From Paragordius varius (Eukaryota > Nematomorpha): a stretch of DNA of 64,000 nt. Location of the stretch: assembly GCA_964247055.1 (NCBI GenBank), contig OZ176053.1:1054001-1118000 (forward strand), written 5' to 3'. Made by a program: the position numbers and the translations under genes. This document shows positions 23,578 through 37,387 of the stretch, piece by piece (position 1 is the stretch's first letter; each line of letters starts with the position of its first letter). Below the pieces are notes generated by a model that was not told the origin of the DNA, searched no databases, and saw only the letters and a program-made list of their open reading frames with translations.

Positions 23578-26369
23578 TTAAATAATGAAGAATCTGTTTT
23601 TACTAACTAATGTATATAAACACTCTTTTATATATTTTGATTGTAAATTATAAATAAATTATTTATTATATATTTTATCATTGATTTTTGAATGAAACTA
23701 TTTTAGATCAAGAATATATATGGTTAGAAAATAAAAATAATAACTTGGAAAGCTTTGAGGCTACATTTTACAGCAAACTATTCATTCTTGTCAAAACCAG
23801 ATGTTTATTTCAGTTGTGTTTTAGAGCTGGAAACCTATCTTTTTCCTCTAATATTAGAGAACAATAATTATTTATTAAATTTAACTACTTTCAAACTGAT
23901 ATTTATTTAATAATTATATCCAAAAATCATTGAGTCCAAAAAATAAATATGTTAAAAAGTTTCAAAACATTTTTACGGAATGACAAAACTATCTTCATTT
24001 CATTAACAAGCTTTACTGTGTTTTAGGGGAGAACTTTGCCAATCTTTGTAAAAAATGAAAAATAAATCCTATTGTGCCTTATATATTTGATCATTATCGT
24101 ATTAGTCGTCAATGTGTAAAGATCATTTACATCGTCTGTATAGTATTGCTACTATCGCTCTCCAATTATAAACTATTAAAAACAAGTTCCAACAAATAAT
24201 TATTTTTTTATCTAACAACCTTCTTTAACACAAAAATTATCCTAAGTAAATATTATTCTGATAGATAAATATATCGGGATTATACAAGGTGTCGGTTTTC
24301 GGCCTAAAGTGTGGTTGTTGCTTCATACCGAAGAATCACAAAAATTAATATTATGCTAAATAAATTTTTTAGAGATAATTTGATGTTTCATTCCAAAAAA
24401 TATCTTTGATATATATCGCGTAAATTATATTTTAAAGCAATAATATTTATATATATTTTATAATTTACATACGAAAGTAAGTTTTTATAAAATCCGGTAA
24501 ATTTCTAAAAATAAACTCATTAATGTTGAGATTCCGCAAAAGGAATATATTCACGGTGAATAAAGAAAGTTTTTAATAAAATGCATACACGGAATTTCGG
24601 AAAATTATTGAAACGTTATGATATTTTAAAATATGGTCGATACTTGTAAAAAACATATTTTTATAAATTGGCGATGCTTACCTCAGAATAAATTGTTTGT
24701 CTTCAAATTTAAATATAAAAATTGTGAATCTATAACAAAGCTTATCGTGAGGTGATAGAAATGTTAATTATCTTCGAATTATCAAGAAAAGGTGTTTTAT
24801 AATATCTTAAAGCGTTTCTATATTGTTTCGCCATGCTTTAAATTACCAACATGTATACGTACGATTCAATAAAATTTTGCCAAAAATTAAATATGAAAAG
24901 TATGCGTTTTTTTATTTTCTGTTTTAATATTATAATTGAGCAATTAAAAATTCTTATCACGCAATCTTGGCATTTTGCGCTTTATTTTAAAAGGATTAGC
25001 CTAGCCCATTTTAAGGGGTCAGAAAATCGGCTATTTTCAGGACCTAGATTTAAAATTCAATATAAATATTATTTGCTATTCAAATATAGTTCAGATATAA
25101 ATTAATGATATTTTTAATAACAAAGAATTTAGTCTTTAGCCAAAAAAATAAATTTGATATAACGTGCGCTAATTTTGGGATTTTCAATAAGGGAACAAAC
25201 ACTACAAAAGTGGAATTAACTTACTTAAATTACTCCTTAAAACCCAAAACCAAAAAGACCATGATAATTCAGATAGATTTTTCTTCCAGTATCCTTTATC
25301 AGGTTTTTTATACACCGGGTTTGGTGTACTGTGCAATATACTAATAATGTACCTTAAGTAATTAGTGCTTGTATGGTTTCATTTGGGATAAATATGCCAT
25401 TTATTAATTAACATTAACCAATATCAGAAAAACTAAAACAACTTTCAATATTAAACACATTCAACCTTGATATTCATTATAAAGGTATACAATATATGAG
25501 TAGAAACATTTATATAGTGAGTCCGAGTTGCATAATTAATATCATTGTTTTCTTAAGAAACAAACCTGTAACCAGTAAAATTTTATACGGCACACCGTAA
25601 AAAGCAATATTATGTTTAATACTTGTATATATTTGTTCTTTGCTGTGCAAGTTTATATTATATTAAATTTAAATGATGACAGAATATTAATTATTCTTTT
25701 TCACTAAAACAAAAATTGTGAGCTAAAATCTTTAACGGCAAGATGGTTGATTTTTTGCATTTAAAAGCTTATTACTAGAATTTATGATTTATAAACATTG
25801 TTCCTAGGGCTTTTCCCCGTATCAGATTTTAATTAGAATGCGATTTATCTGCTATAGAATTAATTTTGTTTAACTGATTTTAATAATGAAATCGCTTTAA
25901 GGGAGAAAATATTAGATAACTTATAAATATTTTAAGTCACTTTTTGTGATTACATAAGATTTACAAGCCGCTAATATTGTATCGAAGCTATTTTGGCATT
26001 TATTCTTTGGATTAAAATTATACTAAAATCGGCTAATTTATTTAATGATATTGAAGACTAAGGTAAATCGTGATTGGAATTAAGTAGATAATCAATAGAG
26101 ATAACATATTTATAATTTAATGCTATACGCTATTCATTACTAGAAAATAGATCAAATAAAAATTCATGTAGTGATGGACTTTTTTCGAAATTTCAAAGGC
26201 AGAATAAGAAAAATAAAAGGCTTTTTCAAAATTTAGATGTTATTATAAAAATTTTTTAACCATTATAGATATAGACATTATCCAATAATACATACTAAAC
26301 AAACTCAATTTTTACCCTGATTTTTTTGTAGGAAGTATACTGACGTATTATTTTAACTATCAATTTTAC
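23578..26369. other. Divergent spacer of unit 1
   Basis: Only islands match other units: the decayed segment near 23700-23840 (AACTTGGAAAGCTTTGAGGC) and the GGCACACCGTAAAAAGCAA block near 25590. The MITE and the dispersed repeat are absent. Frames of 84 and 79 codons at 24851-25344 show no motif and have a length expected by chance. Confidence 0.6.
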
Positions 26370-26501
26370 TTGTTTATTTACTTTGGTGGTTGTCTGCACA
26401 AATTGACGCATTCGATTAAATAAACAATGACCAAGGCTTTAGCTCACCAAAAACAAATCAAACCGGTTTATATCCGGTCCTTATTTGAAGGCTATAAAAG
26501 G
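26370..26501 (+). promoter_or_regulatory. Promoter module of array gene 2
   Basis: The palindrome ACCGG-N7-CCGGT (26462-26478) and TATAAAAGG (26493-26501) are 14 bp apart. The TATA-to-ATG distance is 89 bp rather than 101-103, because 13 bp just before the start codon are missing. Confidence 0.75.
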
Positions 26502-26581
26502 GCAAATTTTTCCACGAAATTTATAAACATTTTTTATCATCTTTTCTGTGAAATAAACACTACCGAATTCCTAAAACTACT

Positions 26582-27276
26582 ATGTACAAACAAATCCATA
26601 TTATCTTAACGCTTTGCATCGCCTTATTTGCAAGTAAATCCGTTATAACCATAATATTTTTAAACTTAACATATATACCCAATATAATTGCACATATTTT
26701 TTATCCTTTAAATTTATATTTCTTTTTACGAATATGAAGGTTTGTCAATGGCATGCAGATTTAACAATCAAAATATTCGGCCAGACAGATCCATCATTCT
26801 ACGATCAGAAATATCAAACAAACATGTTTTCACGGATTGTGCGGATATGACAATAAAATTCAACATTCAACCTAAATTAAACGGTAAACAAGAGTTTTTT
26901 TAAAAAACAAAAATAATACCCATAGAATGTCGCATTTATATTGAATAAAATAATTGTTTAATAATACTTTAGTGATTAGAGAAATAAGCACAAACACACG
27001 CACAGATCGCATCTCAACAGAAATTCCAAGTTCTGGTGGTTCGCCAGTCATTATGACTGACCAAGCTATTGAATATAGAGTGGCCCCTGGCTATGCTGGC
27101 CCCATTACTGTAACGGTAAGTTTTTGTAAATATTTTTTAGAAAGAGATGTTTCGTTTTATTGAATAATACATTAATGCACTTTAAATCAATATTTTTATA
27201 ATGTATTTTAAATTTTGTATAGTATGGCCGAGATCGATTATTCATCCCTACTGTAGTTTCGCCAAGAAGGAATTAA
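26582..27276 (+). CDS. Array gene 2: secreted 130-residue protein, four exons
   Basis: Exons 26582-26633, 26740-26883, 26973-27115 and 27223-27276. The frame, signal peptide, two mature Cys and all splice sites are intact. It encodes the interior-type sequence (ACRFNN, RSEISN, FTDC, VIREIS, TDRIS, YGRD). The oddity is the shortened 5' leader: the start codon follows CTAAAACTACT directly, where other copies have CTAACCCTGTCTACA between. AATAAA at 27350-27355. Confidence 0.85.
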
Positions 27277-27384
27277 AATCAAATAATGAAGAATCTGTTT
27301 TTATTAATGTATATAAACACTCATGTATATATTCTGTTTATAAATTAAAAATAAATTATTTATTTTATATTCAATTATGATTTT

Positions 27385-27563
27385 TGGATGAAACGATTTT
27401 AGATGCAGGCAAACAAATATATACACCGTTAGAAAATAAAAAAATAACCTGGAAAGCTTTGAGGCTACATTTGGCCAGCCACTTGATTTTATTCATGTTA
27501 AACCCTGCTGCTTATTTCAGTCGTGTTTTAGAGCTTGTCACAATTTTAGACTCTATAAATTAA
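27385..27563 (+). pseudogene. Decayed protein-like segment carried in each array unit
   Basis: In this unit a frame stays open through LDAGKQIYTSLENKKITWKA and ASHLILFMLNPAAYFSRVLE to a TAA at 27561. The same segment occurs after genes 1 and 3-7. In units 4, 6 and 7 the frame has a stop, and in unit 3 a 5-bp loss shifts it, so it is not under coding constraint now. It could be a remnant of a second gene duplicated along with the array, or of a transposon. Family not recognised. Confidence 0.4.
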
Positions 27564-28224
27564 AAAATATATTTTTTATATAACATAGGGAGACAATGTT
27601 TGATAATTAAAAATCAACTTAAAAACAGTTGGTTATTTAAAAAATGTCACGAAATGTCATTGTGTACAAAAAAATATAAATGTAATAAAGTGTCTAATGA
27701 TTTTTATGGAATCAAACCTAATTTAATATATTACACTAGACAAAAAATATTTTCTGCTATTCGAGTTTACCCTTTTCAGATGTTTACTTTCATTTTAAGT
27801 AAATCCGAATAAAAATTTATGATTCTGCCTAAGATTTATTTGTATTTCGGTTTTTTACGATTTTGGGCCCCTATCAATATTTTAATAAAAAATATATTTT
27901 TTTTAAAATAAACAGCAAATGCCCATTTTTATTTATTGTTCGAAAGAGTAATAAAAACTCTATTGGATACTATATTTTACATCTATAGTTCATAATGTAG
28001 ACTGAAACGACAAACCCGCTAAGCGAGAGCGTTCTTGTCAATAAATATATTTTTAAAACCAATGGACAAAAATAGCCCAAACTTTGTTAAGATGGCCATT
28101 TCCAAAATCCATTTTAGTTTTATTGATATTACCATTTCATCGATATTAAATATTTTCTTTAAAAGAGTTTTAATTATAAAATTACAAAGACTAGAAATAA
28201 AGTGTAAAGCATTTTTGATCTTTT

Positions 28225-28510
28225 ACATTAAAAATTCAAATTATGCGGACAAAATAAATATAAAGACAAATATTTTTTTTAAAAGACAACCAACCATACC
28301 TTTTAAACTTTAATGTTTCCCATATAAGCTATTTAGTTACCGTTGTAAAATATGTAACTTATTGTGTTAGTATTATATCTATATTTCACACTTTGTTAAT
28401 TTAAACAACAAGTTATATAGGTATAAATCTAGATTTAAAAAGTATGGTTGTCTATTTGAAAAAAATATTTGCCTTTATATTACAACGTTTTGTCCGTATA
28501 TTTTTACTGT
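28225..28510. mobile_element. Palindromic MITE in unit 2
   Basis: Left arm ACATTAAAAATTCAAATTAT then GCGGACAAAA; right arm ACGTTTTGTCCGTATATTTT then TACTGT. Same family as 21015-21305, and at the same unit position in units 3-6, so it was inserted before the array expanded. Confidence 0.8.
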
Positions 28511-28895
28511 ATAACCATATGTAATAAATGAAGCTTTATTCCAATCTATGATTAGGAATTAATTTAGCGCGCACCGAGTTGCATTCTAACTATTAATGTT
28601 TGCTTAAGAAACAAATATTTTTGGAGCGCTGTTTAATTCCACTGTTTCCCGTAAAATATCATACGGCACACCGTAAAAAGGAATTTTATGTTAATATTTT
28701 ATATATTAGTTCTTTGCTATGCAAGCCTATAAATATATAACATATAATTTGGTCGATAAATTATTAATTATCGTTTTTGACAAAAACAAAAATTGGGAGT
28801 TAAAATGTTGTTAGCGCATTTGACTAATTATAATACGATTCATAAAACATTAATGTTAAAAGATTTCGAAAACGAAATTGTTTTATAGTTTAACT

Positions 28896-31484
28896 CAGTG
28901 GTACTCAAACCGCGGCCCGCGGGCCGCATGCGGCCCTAAGAGTGCTTTAAAATTGCCCTATGACCATATTGATACTTAAATTATTTTCTTGATTGATGAA
29001 TTTTTTCAATACACATAAACGAATTGTCGCTTATTTTAATACTTAAGATTTAATTTTGGTAATTTTTATTCTTTACCCAATTTAAAATGTAGAGAAATTT
29101 CCCTACATTACATCATGTATCCTTTGTTTTATCAAAAATTTATTTTTTTGTTAAATGGATATAAATATTTGGTAAAGAATGGAAAAAACAAGAGCTCATT
29201 GGTATTAACAATATCATATTCATCAAAAGTTTAAGAATTACCATAGAGCTCTTGTTTTTTCCATTCTTTACCAAATATTTATACCCATTTAACGAAAAAA
29301 ATAACTTTTTGATAAAATAAAGGATACATGACTGTTTCATTTCGGCACACGTTGTTTCTGTATTCTATTTTTTTCTATTCTGAAATTTTAATTGTGTGTA
29401 TTTTAACAAGCCTTTCACCCAAACTTGCATATACATATTCTTTTCGTTGCTATCCTGCATTATTTTTTATAACTCATTCCCATAAAATATTTTTCAAATC
29501 AACATCATTATATTTCGACCTGTTTTTTATAGCATGAATTCAAATTATATTCCTATTTTTTAAAAAAAATTACATAATATTTAAACATAAATTCAAAGGA
29601 TGACATCTAATGCTAAAAAACGCAAAATTATCCGATGAAAATCGCTCCTTTAAAAAAGATTGGAAAGAAACTGTCGTTTAAAATAATATTATTGTTACCT
29701 GCCGTTATGTAAGGACAGCATAATTATAAAAAAATATAATATTGAAAGACATTTTAAAATCCATCATTCTTATAAATTACCAGAAAATCATGAGAAAAGA
29801 AACGGAAAAAAAATTAAGAATTATACCAAAAAGAAAAATCTATTATATCCATATCTTTAGCCAGGAGAAAGCTGTAATATTAGCTTCGTATGCTATATTT
29901 TAGGAAAAATATGAAACCGTTTACTGATTCCAACTAATAAAAGAATGTCTAATAAATGGTTGCACTTTTTTATTTGATAAATTCCATAATACAAATTATG
30001 AGGCAAATTAAAAAACTTCAACTTTATGATTCAACATGTGCCCGACGATATGAAAATATGGCTAATATATTTTTAACGATACATTATTGGCTCTGAAAAA
30101 TTACAAGTATTGCTATTGATTCTAGCACTGATATTAGTTCAACACCTCAACTTGCGCTCTTCGTAAGGATTTTACAACGACATAATCAAAGATGAATATT
30201 TAAATTTTACCAATGAATAATATCACAAAAAGAAGTGATTTTCTCGAAATAATTATTTTTTTGGATAATAATCGTATATCTATGAAAAAATTGGTTTCGA
30301 TGCACTGGCTGTCCCTCTATGATTGGAATAAACAACGGATTTATTCCTCTTCTAAAAAAGAAATATAATTTGCAAAATATTTATCCTTTCACTGCTTTCA
30401 TTATAATTAACTACATCCATGGCAGAGAATTCAATCATCATAAATTCAAAAACCTTCTGAAAGATATCCACAGTGAATTTGATGATATTCTTTTGTAGTC
30501 GGCTGTGAGATGGTTAAACCTTAGCAAAGTATTAAATAGATTTTTTTTACGACAAGAAATTCTATTATTTAGAAAAGATAACAGAAAGTTTGACGAGGAA
30601 ATTAATTGTGACAAATAGTGGGTGTTATTAGCCTACCTTTGCCACATTACTTATAAACTTAGAATTTTTGATATAAGTCTTCAAGGGAGCAAAATAATAA
30701 CCCAATTTTTCTAAATTATTTGCTTTTGAAGAGAAAATAATATATAAACAAGATTTTATAATTAAAACATTCCTATATTTTCCAACACTTAAAACGATTC
30801 ATGTAAATCTGGATTTACCGCGGTGATTAATTTAATAATAGACAATCATTTAACATTTTTATCTAATGAGATGAAATTAGATTTCAAGAATTAATAAATA
30901 TTATAAATTGCTTAAAACTCGTTGAAAATCCATGGCATATGAATATATCCAATAGTATTTCGGTTTTGATCAGGCGCATATCATTGAAGAATTCGTAGAT
31001 TTTAAAAATGCCAATTTGGAGGCTATACTCAAGGAGATTCGTGGGGAAGAAGATATGTAGAGTTTTGGCTAGATGTGCCAAATAAAAAAAAATGTGCTCA
31101 AGTCATTTTAAATGTTTCCCTCAACTTACACGTGTGAGACGGCGTATTCAAAAATGAAATATGTCAAGAATACATACAGAAATCGCTTAACCGATGATCA
31201 TATGGACGAGGTATTAAGTGGCCTGTCATGAGGCGAAACAAATTAGTCAAAAATTATTGATTAATATCAAAATAAATGTTGTTAATTTGAACTAAACGGT
31301 GCAAAACGAGTTTTTAGCTGGATTTACATGTAATCAGCACATAATTCTTTGTGCTGATGTAGAGTATAAATATGTGCATTTTGTAAAATAGTATGGAGTA
31401 TTTTTCATTATAAGGTTCATGATGGCCCTCGAAAAAAATATATATTTTATTTGGCCCGTTAAATTTTTTTGGTGAGTACCACTG
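28896..31484 (+). mobile_element. Decayed hAT transposon, GTF2IRD2-like (copy B, unit 2)
   Basis: Ends CAGTGGTACTCAAACCGCGG and GGTGAGTACCACTG, with a perfect 8-bp target duplication GTTTAACT (28888-28895 and 31485-31492). The empty site (TATAGTTTAACTTCTAG) is seen in units 3, 5 and 7, which proves a private insertion in unit 2. Interior fragments resemble the transposase (FVLRHEI-type and LKDIHSEF-type pieces) but are interrupted. A 219-bp hairpin element is nested near the left end. The GC-rich subterminal CGGCCCGCGGGCCGCATGCG is intact. Confidence 0.9.
29113..29331. mobile_element. Foldback element: ~85-bp arms around a ~45-bp loop
   Basis: The left arm starts TCATGTATCCTTTGTTTTAT and the right arm ends with its near-exact reverse complement (GATAAAATAAAGGATACATGA). 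The arms meet at GAGCTC repeats around 29191 and 29244. Copies A and C of the surrounding hAT lack it at the matching place, so it is a later insertion. RNA from it would form a long hairpin. Confidence 0.85.
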
Positions 31485-31946
31485 GTTTAACTTCTAGTTA
31501 TAATTCAATGTCTATTTGTGGTTACACAAGATTAATAAGCAACTAATATTTTATCGAGCTATTTTTCCATTTATTATTTGAACCAAATTTATATTGAAGT
31601 TGGTTAATTTTTAAGCGCTCATATTAATGAGCACTGCATGATTGGTGGAAGGAATTGAATATAGATAATATAATTATAATTTGAAAATTTGCCATAAGCG
31701 ATTTCCAAAAATCAAAAGCATTGAAAATTAATCCATGAGTAAGCGGGTTTTTTGAAGTTATGTGCGTTTAATGATAAATCGCTCTTTAAAATTTAGGAGC
31801 ACTTTATAAATATTAAAAAAAATTTCTTCTCTAATTAAAATCAAATATTTACGACAATCATCCAATAATACATAATAAACAAACTATTATACCTTGATTT
31901 GTGGGTAGCATAGTTGGTGTTTATTATTTTAACTATGAATTTTACT

Positions 31947-32078
31947 CGTTTATTTATTTTGGTGGTTGTCTGCACTAATTGACGCAATTCGATTAAATAA
32001 ACAATGACAAAGTCTTTAGCTCACCAAAAACAAATCAAACCGGTTTATATCCGGTCCTTAATTGATGGCTATAAAAGG
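31947..32078 (+). promoter_or_regulatory. Promoter module of array gene 3
   Basis: Palindrome 32039-32055, TATAAAAGG 32070-32078, 102 bp before the ATG. The forkhead-like site is altered here to TCGTTTATTTAT. Confidence 0.75.
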
Positions 32079-32171
32079 GCGGGTTTTTCTACGAAATTCA
32101 TAAACATTTTTTATCGACTTTTCCCTGAAATAAACACTACCTAATTCCTAAAACTACTAACCCTGTCTACA

Positions 32172-32866
32172 ATGTACAAACAAATCCATATTATCTTAAC
32201 GCTTTGCATCGCCTTATTTGCAAGTAAATCCGTTATAACTATAATATTTTTAAACTTAACCAGTATTACCTATATATTGGCATACATTATTTTTTATTAT
32301 AAATTTGTTTTTCTTTCACGAATATGAAGGTTTGTCAATGGCATGCAAATTTAACAATCAAAATATTCGGCCTGACAGGTCCATCATTCTACGATCAGAA
32401 ATATCGAACAAACATGTTTTCACGGATTGTGCGGATATGACAATAAAATTCAACATTCAACCTAAATTAAACGGTAAACAAGAGTTTTTTAAAAAAACAA
32501 AAATAATACCCATAGAATGTCGCATTTATATTGAATAAAATAATTGTTTAATAATACTTTAGTGATTAGAGAAATAAGCACAAACACACGCTTAGATCGC
32601 ATCTCAACAGAAATTCCAAGTTCTGGTGGTTCGCCAGTCATTATGACTGACCAAGCTATTGAATATAGAGTGGCCCCTGGCTATGCTGGCCCCATTACTG
32701 TAACGGTAAGTTTTTGTAAATATTTTTTAGAAAGAGATGTTTCGTTTTATTGAATAATACATTAATGCACTTTAAATCAATATTTTTATAATGTATTTTA
32801 AATTTTGTATAGTATGGACGAGATCGATTATTCATCCCTACTGTAGTTTCGCCAAGAAGGAATTAA
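32172..32866 (+). CDS. Array gene 3: secreted 130-residue protein, four exons
   Basis: Exons 32172-32223, 32330-32473, 32563-32705 and 32813-32866, all splice sites intact. Differences from gene 2: ACKFNN instead of ACRFNN and NTRLDRIS instead of NTRTDRIS. The signal peptide and both mature Cys are unchanged. The first AATAAA after the stop in other copies is AATAAT here, so polyadenylation may use another site. Confidence 0.85.
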
Positions 32867-33579
32867 AATCAAATAATGAAGAATCTGTTTTTATTAATGT
32901 ATATAAACACTCATGTACATATTCTTTTTATAAATTAAAAATAATTTATTTATTTTATATTCAATTATGATTTTTGGATGAAACGATTTTAGATGCAGGC
33001 AAACAAATATATACATCGTTAGAAAATAAAAAAATAACTTGGAAAGCTTTGAGGCTACATTTGGCCAGCCACTTGATTTTATTCATGTTAAACCCTGTAT
33101 TTCAGTCGTGTTTTGGAGCTTGTCACAATTTTAGACTCCTAAAATTAATAAATATACTTTTTATCTAACATAGGAGGACAATGTTTGATAATTAAAAATC
33201 AACTTACAAACAGTTGGTTATTTAAAAAATTATGTCTCGAAATGTCATTGTGTACAAAAAAATATAAATGTTATAAAGTGTCTAATGATTTTTATGGAAT
33301 CAAACCTAATTTATTATATTACACTAGACAAAAAATATTTTCTGCTATTCGAGTTTTAGCCTTTTCTGATGTTTACTTTCATTTTAAGTAAATCCGAATA
33401 AAAATTTATGATTCTGCCTAAGATTTATTTGTATTTCGGTTTTTTTACGATTTTGGGCCCCTTATCAATATTTTAATAAATAATATATTTTTTTAAAATA
33501 AACAGCAAATGCCCATTTTTATTTATTGTTCGAAAGACTAATAAAAACTCTATTGCATACTATATTTTACAATGTAGAC

Positions 33580-36041
33580 CAGTGATACTCATACCGCGGC
33601 CCGCGGGCCGCATGTGGCCCTAAGAGTGCTTTAAAATTGCCCTATGACCATATTGATACTTATAGTATTTTTTTAACACATAAACGAATTTTCGATTATT
33701 TTAATATTAATTTATTTTTTTTAGAATTGGTAGTTTTAATTTTTTACCCAATTCGAAATGCGAAAAATTTCCCTAAATTAAAATAATTTCAAAATTTTGG
33801 CACACGTTGTTTGTGTTTCTGTATTCTATTTTATTTTTTATTTTGAAATTTTTATTGCATTCTTTTGTATTTAAGCAAGCCTTTCATCCAAACTTGCATA
33901 TACATATTCTTTTCATAGCTATCCTGCCTCATTTTTATAACTCATTCCCATAAAATATTTTTCAAATCGACATCATTAAATTTTAACTTGTTTTTTTATA
34001 GCGTAATTGAAATTATTCGTGTTTTGAAAATATCATAATATTTAATCATGAATTCAAAGGATGACATCTAATGCTAAAAAAACGTAAATTATCCGTTGAA
34101 AATCGCCCTTTAAAAAGAATGCTTAGTAAAATTCTTTGTCGTTTAGAATAAAAATGTTGGTACCTGCCTTATATGTAAGGACAACATTATAAAAAAATAC
34201 AATATTGAAAGAATTTTACAATCCATTTTACTCATAAATTACCAGAAAATCACGAGGAAAAACGATAAATATAAAAAGATTAAGGAATTATACCAGGAAA
34301 AATCTATTATGTCTATATCTTTCTCCCAGGAAAAAGTTGTATATTGCCTTCGTATGAAATTCGTTATATTTTAGGAAAAAACATCAAACCCTTTACTGAT
34401 TCCCAACTAAAAGAATGTCTAATAAATGGTTGCACTTTTTTATTTGATAAATTCCATATAAAGATCAAATCATGAGGCAAATTAAAAAACTTCAACTTTC
34501 TGTAACATGTGCTCTACGCATTGAAGATACTAAATATATTTTTAATTATTGGCTCTGAAAAACTGCGAATACTTTAGTAGCTATTGATTCTAGCACTGAT
34601 ATTAGTACAACACCTCAATGTGCGCTCTTCGTAAGATTTTGCAACGACAACATAAACAACGATAAATATTTAAATTTTTTACCAATGAATAATACCACAA
34701 AAGGAAGTGATTTCTCGAATTAATTAAGACTTTTTTCGATAATAATGGTATATCTATGAAAAATTGGTTTCGATCTGCACAGATGGTTGTCCCTCTATAA
34801 TTGGAATAACCAAAGGATTTATTCCTCTTTTGAAAAACAAATATAATTTACAAAATATTTTATCCTTTCACTGCTTTATTCATCAAAATTGGTTTCGCGT
34901 GTAAAAGATGAATCACTCAATTCAGTAATTTAAACGGTTGTGGATATAGTTACCCACATCCGTGGCAGAGAATAAAACCGCCGTAAATTCAAAAACCTTC
35001 TGAAAGATATCCACAGTGAGGTTGATTATATTCTTTTGTACACCGCTGTGAGATGGCTAAGCCTTAGCACCGTATTAAATAGATTTTTGTTTTAAGACAT
35101 GAAATTCTATTATTTCTAAAAGATAACAGAAAGTTGGAGGAGGAAATTATTAGTGACATATGGTGGGTTTTATTAGCCTACCTTTGCGACATTACTTATA
35201 AACTTTTTTAATACGTCGTCAAGGAAGCAAAATAACCTGATTTGCTAATGAAATATCTTTTAAAAATTAATAATATAAACTAAATTTTATAAATTAAACA
35301 CTCCTATATCCAACAATTAAAACGATTTATAAAGAAAATCTGGAATTTAGCACGGAGATTAATTTAATAATAGATCATCTAACATTTTTATATAATGAGA
35401 TATAATTCAGATTTCAAAAATTAAGATATATTAAAAATTGCTTAAAACTCGTAAAAAATCCATGGCAATGGATATATTCTATTAAACAACTTAAGCATTT
35501 CGGTTTTGATCAGGCGCATATCATTGAAGACTTCGTATGTTAAAATTCCAATTTGGATATTTAAAGAGAATCGTAGAGAATAAAGATATGTAGAGTTTTG
35601 GCAAGATGTGCCAAATAAATATGAAAATATAAAAAAAAGTGCTCATATCCTAACTCTTTTTCACTCAACTTACACGCGGTCATATTAAAAAATAAAATAT
35701 GTTAAGAATACATACAGAAACCGCTTAACCGATGATCATATGGACGACGTATTAAGATTGGCCTGTCATGAGGCGAAACCAAATTTGTCAAAAAATATTG
35801 GTTAATATCGAAATAAAAATTGTAATCAAAATAAATATTTTAATTTTTTAAACTAAATGGTAAACCAGTTTTTAGCTGGATTCACGTGCGATCCGCAAAA
35901 AATTTATTGTGCCGATTTAGAGTATAAATATGTGCATATGTGTTAAATAGCTATGGAATATTTGCCATTATAAGGTTCATGGCACTCGAAAAAAAAATAT
36001 ATTTTATTTGGCCCGTCAAATTTTTTTGGTGAGTACCACTG
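33580..36041 (+). mobile_element. Decayed hAT transposon, GTF2IRD2-like (copy C, unit 3)
   Basis: The left end is CAGTGATACTCATACCGCGG and the right end GGTGAGTACCACTG. The 8-bp target duplication ATGTAGAC (33572-33579 and 36042-36049) is perfect. Units 2 and 6 show the empty site (AATGTAGACTGAAACGAC). The coding interior includes the N-terminal transposase stretch SYEIRYILGK-type followed by KPFTDSQLKECLINGCTFLF, a pattern of GTF2IRD2-like transposases (KPF-x-D...KECL). It continues with CTDG and YTAVRWLSL pieces, all with interruptions. Units 4 and 5 carry descendants of this same insertion. Confidence 0.9.
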
Positions 36042-36270
36042 ATGTAGACTGAAACGACAAACCCGCTAAGCGAGAGCGTTCTTGTCAATAAATATATTTT
36101 TAAAACCAATGGACAAAAATAGCCCAAACTTTGTTAAGATGGCCATTTCCAAAATCCATTTTAGTTTTATTGATATTACCATTTCATTGATATTAAAATT
36201 TTCTTTAAAAGAGTTTTAATTATTAAATTACAAAGACTATAAATAAAGTGTAAAGCATTCTTGATCTTTT

Positions 36271-36555
36271 ACATTAAAAATTCAAATTATGCGGACAAAA
36301 TAAATATAAAGACAAATATTTTTTTAAAAGACAACCAACCATACTTTTTAAACTTTAATGTTTCCTATATAAGCTATTTAGTTACTGTTGTAAAATATGT
36401 AACTTATTGTGTTGGTATTATATCTATATTTCATACTTTGTTAATTTAAACAACAAGTTATATAGGTATAAATCTAGATTTAAAAAGCATGGTTGTCTAA
36501 TATAAAAAAATATTTGCCTTTATATTTCAACGTTTTGTCCGTATATTTTTACTGT
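36271..36555. mobile_element. Palindromic MITE in unit 3
   Basis: Same family and unit position as 28225-28510. Right arm ends TATATTTTTACTGT. Confidence 0.8.
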
Positions 36556-37387
36556 ATAACAATATGTAATAAATGAAGCTTTATTCCAATCTATGATTAG
36601 GAACATTTAATTTAGCGCGCACCGAGTTGCATTCTAAATATTAATGTTTGCTTAAGAAACAAATATTTTTGGAGCGCTGTTTAATTCCACTGTTTCCCGT
36701 AAAATATCATACGGCACACCGTAAAAAGGAATTAATATTTTATATATTGGTTCTTTGCTATGCAAGCCTATGAATATATAACATATAATTTGGTCAATAA
36801 AATATTAATTATCGTTTTTGACAAAAACAAAAATTGGGAGTTAAAATGTTGCGCATTTGACTAATTATAATACGATTCATAAAACATTAATGTTATAAGA
36901 TTTCGAAAACGAAACTGTTTTATAGTTTAACTTCTAGTTATAATTCAATGTCTATTTGTGGTTACACAAGATTAATAAGCAACTAATATTTTATCGAGCT
37001 ATTTTTCCATTTATTATTTGAACCGAATTTATATTGAAGTTGGTTAATTTTTAAGCGCCCATATTAATGAGCACTTTGCATGATTGGTGGAAGGAATTGA
37101 ATATAGATAATATAATTATAATTTGAAAATTTGCCATAAGCGATTCCCAAAAATCAAAAGCATTGAAAATTAATCCATGAGTAAGCGGGTTTTTTGAAGT
37201 TTTGTGCGTTTAATGATAAATCGCTCTTTAAAATTTAGGAGCACCTTATAAATATTAAAAAAAAATTCTTATCTAATTAAAATCAAATATTTACGACAAT
37301 CATCCAATAATACATAATAAACAAACTATTATACCTTGATTTGTGGGTAGCATAGTTGGGGTTTATTATTTTAACTATCAATTTTAC

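Noticed and set aside
24851-25344. Two adjacent frames of 84 and 79 codons in the unit 1 spacer
   Set aside because: Lengths are expected several times by chance at this composition, frames differ, and other units have no counterpart.
33185-33391. Repeated ~68-codon frames in each unit spacer (MIIKNQLTNSW..., also read as KINLQTVGY in another frame)
   Set aside because: Copies differ by insertions and deletions that are not multiples of three, so no single frame is conserved across units.
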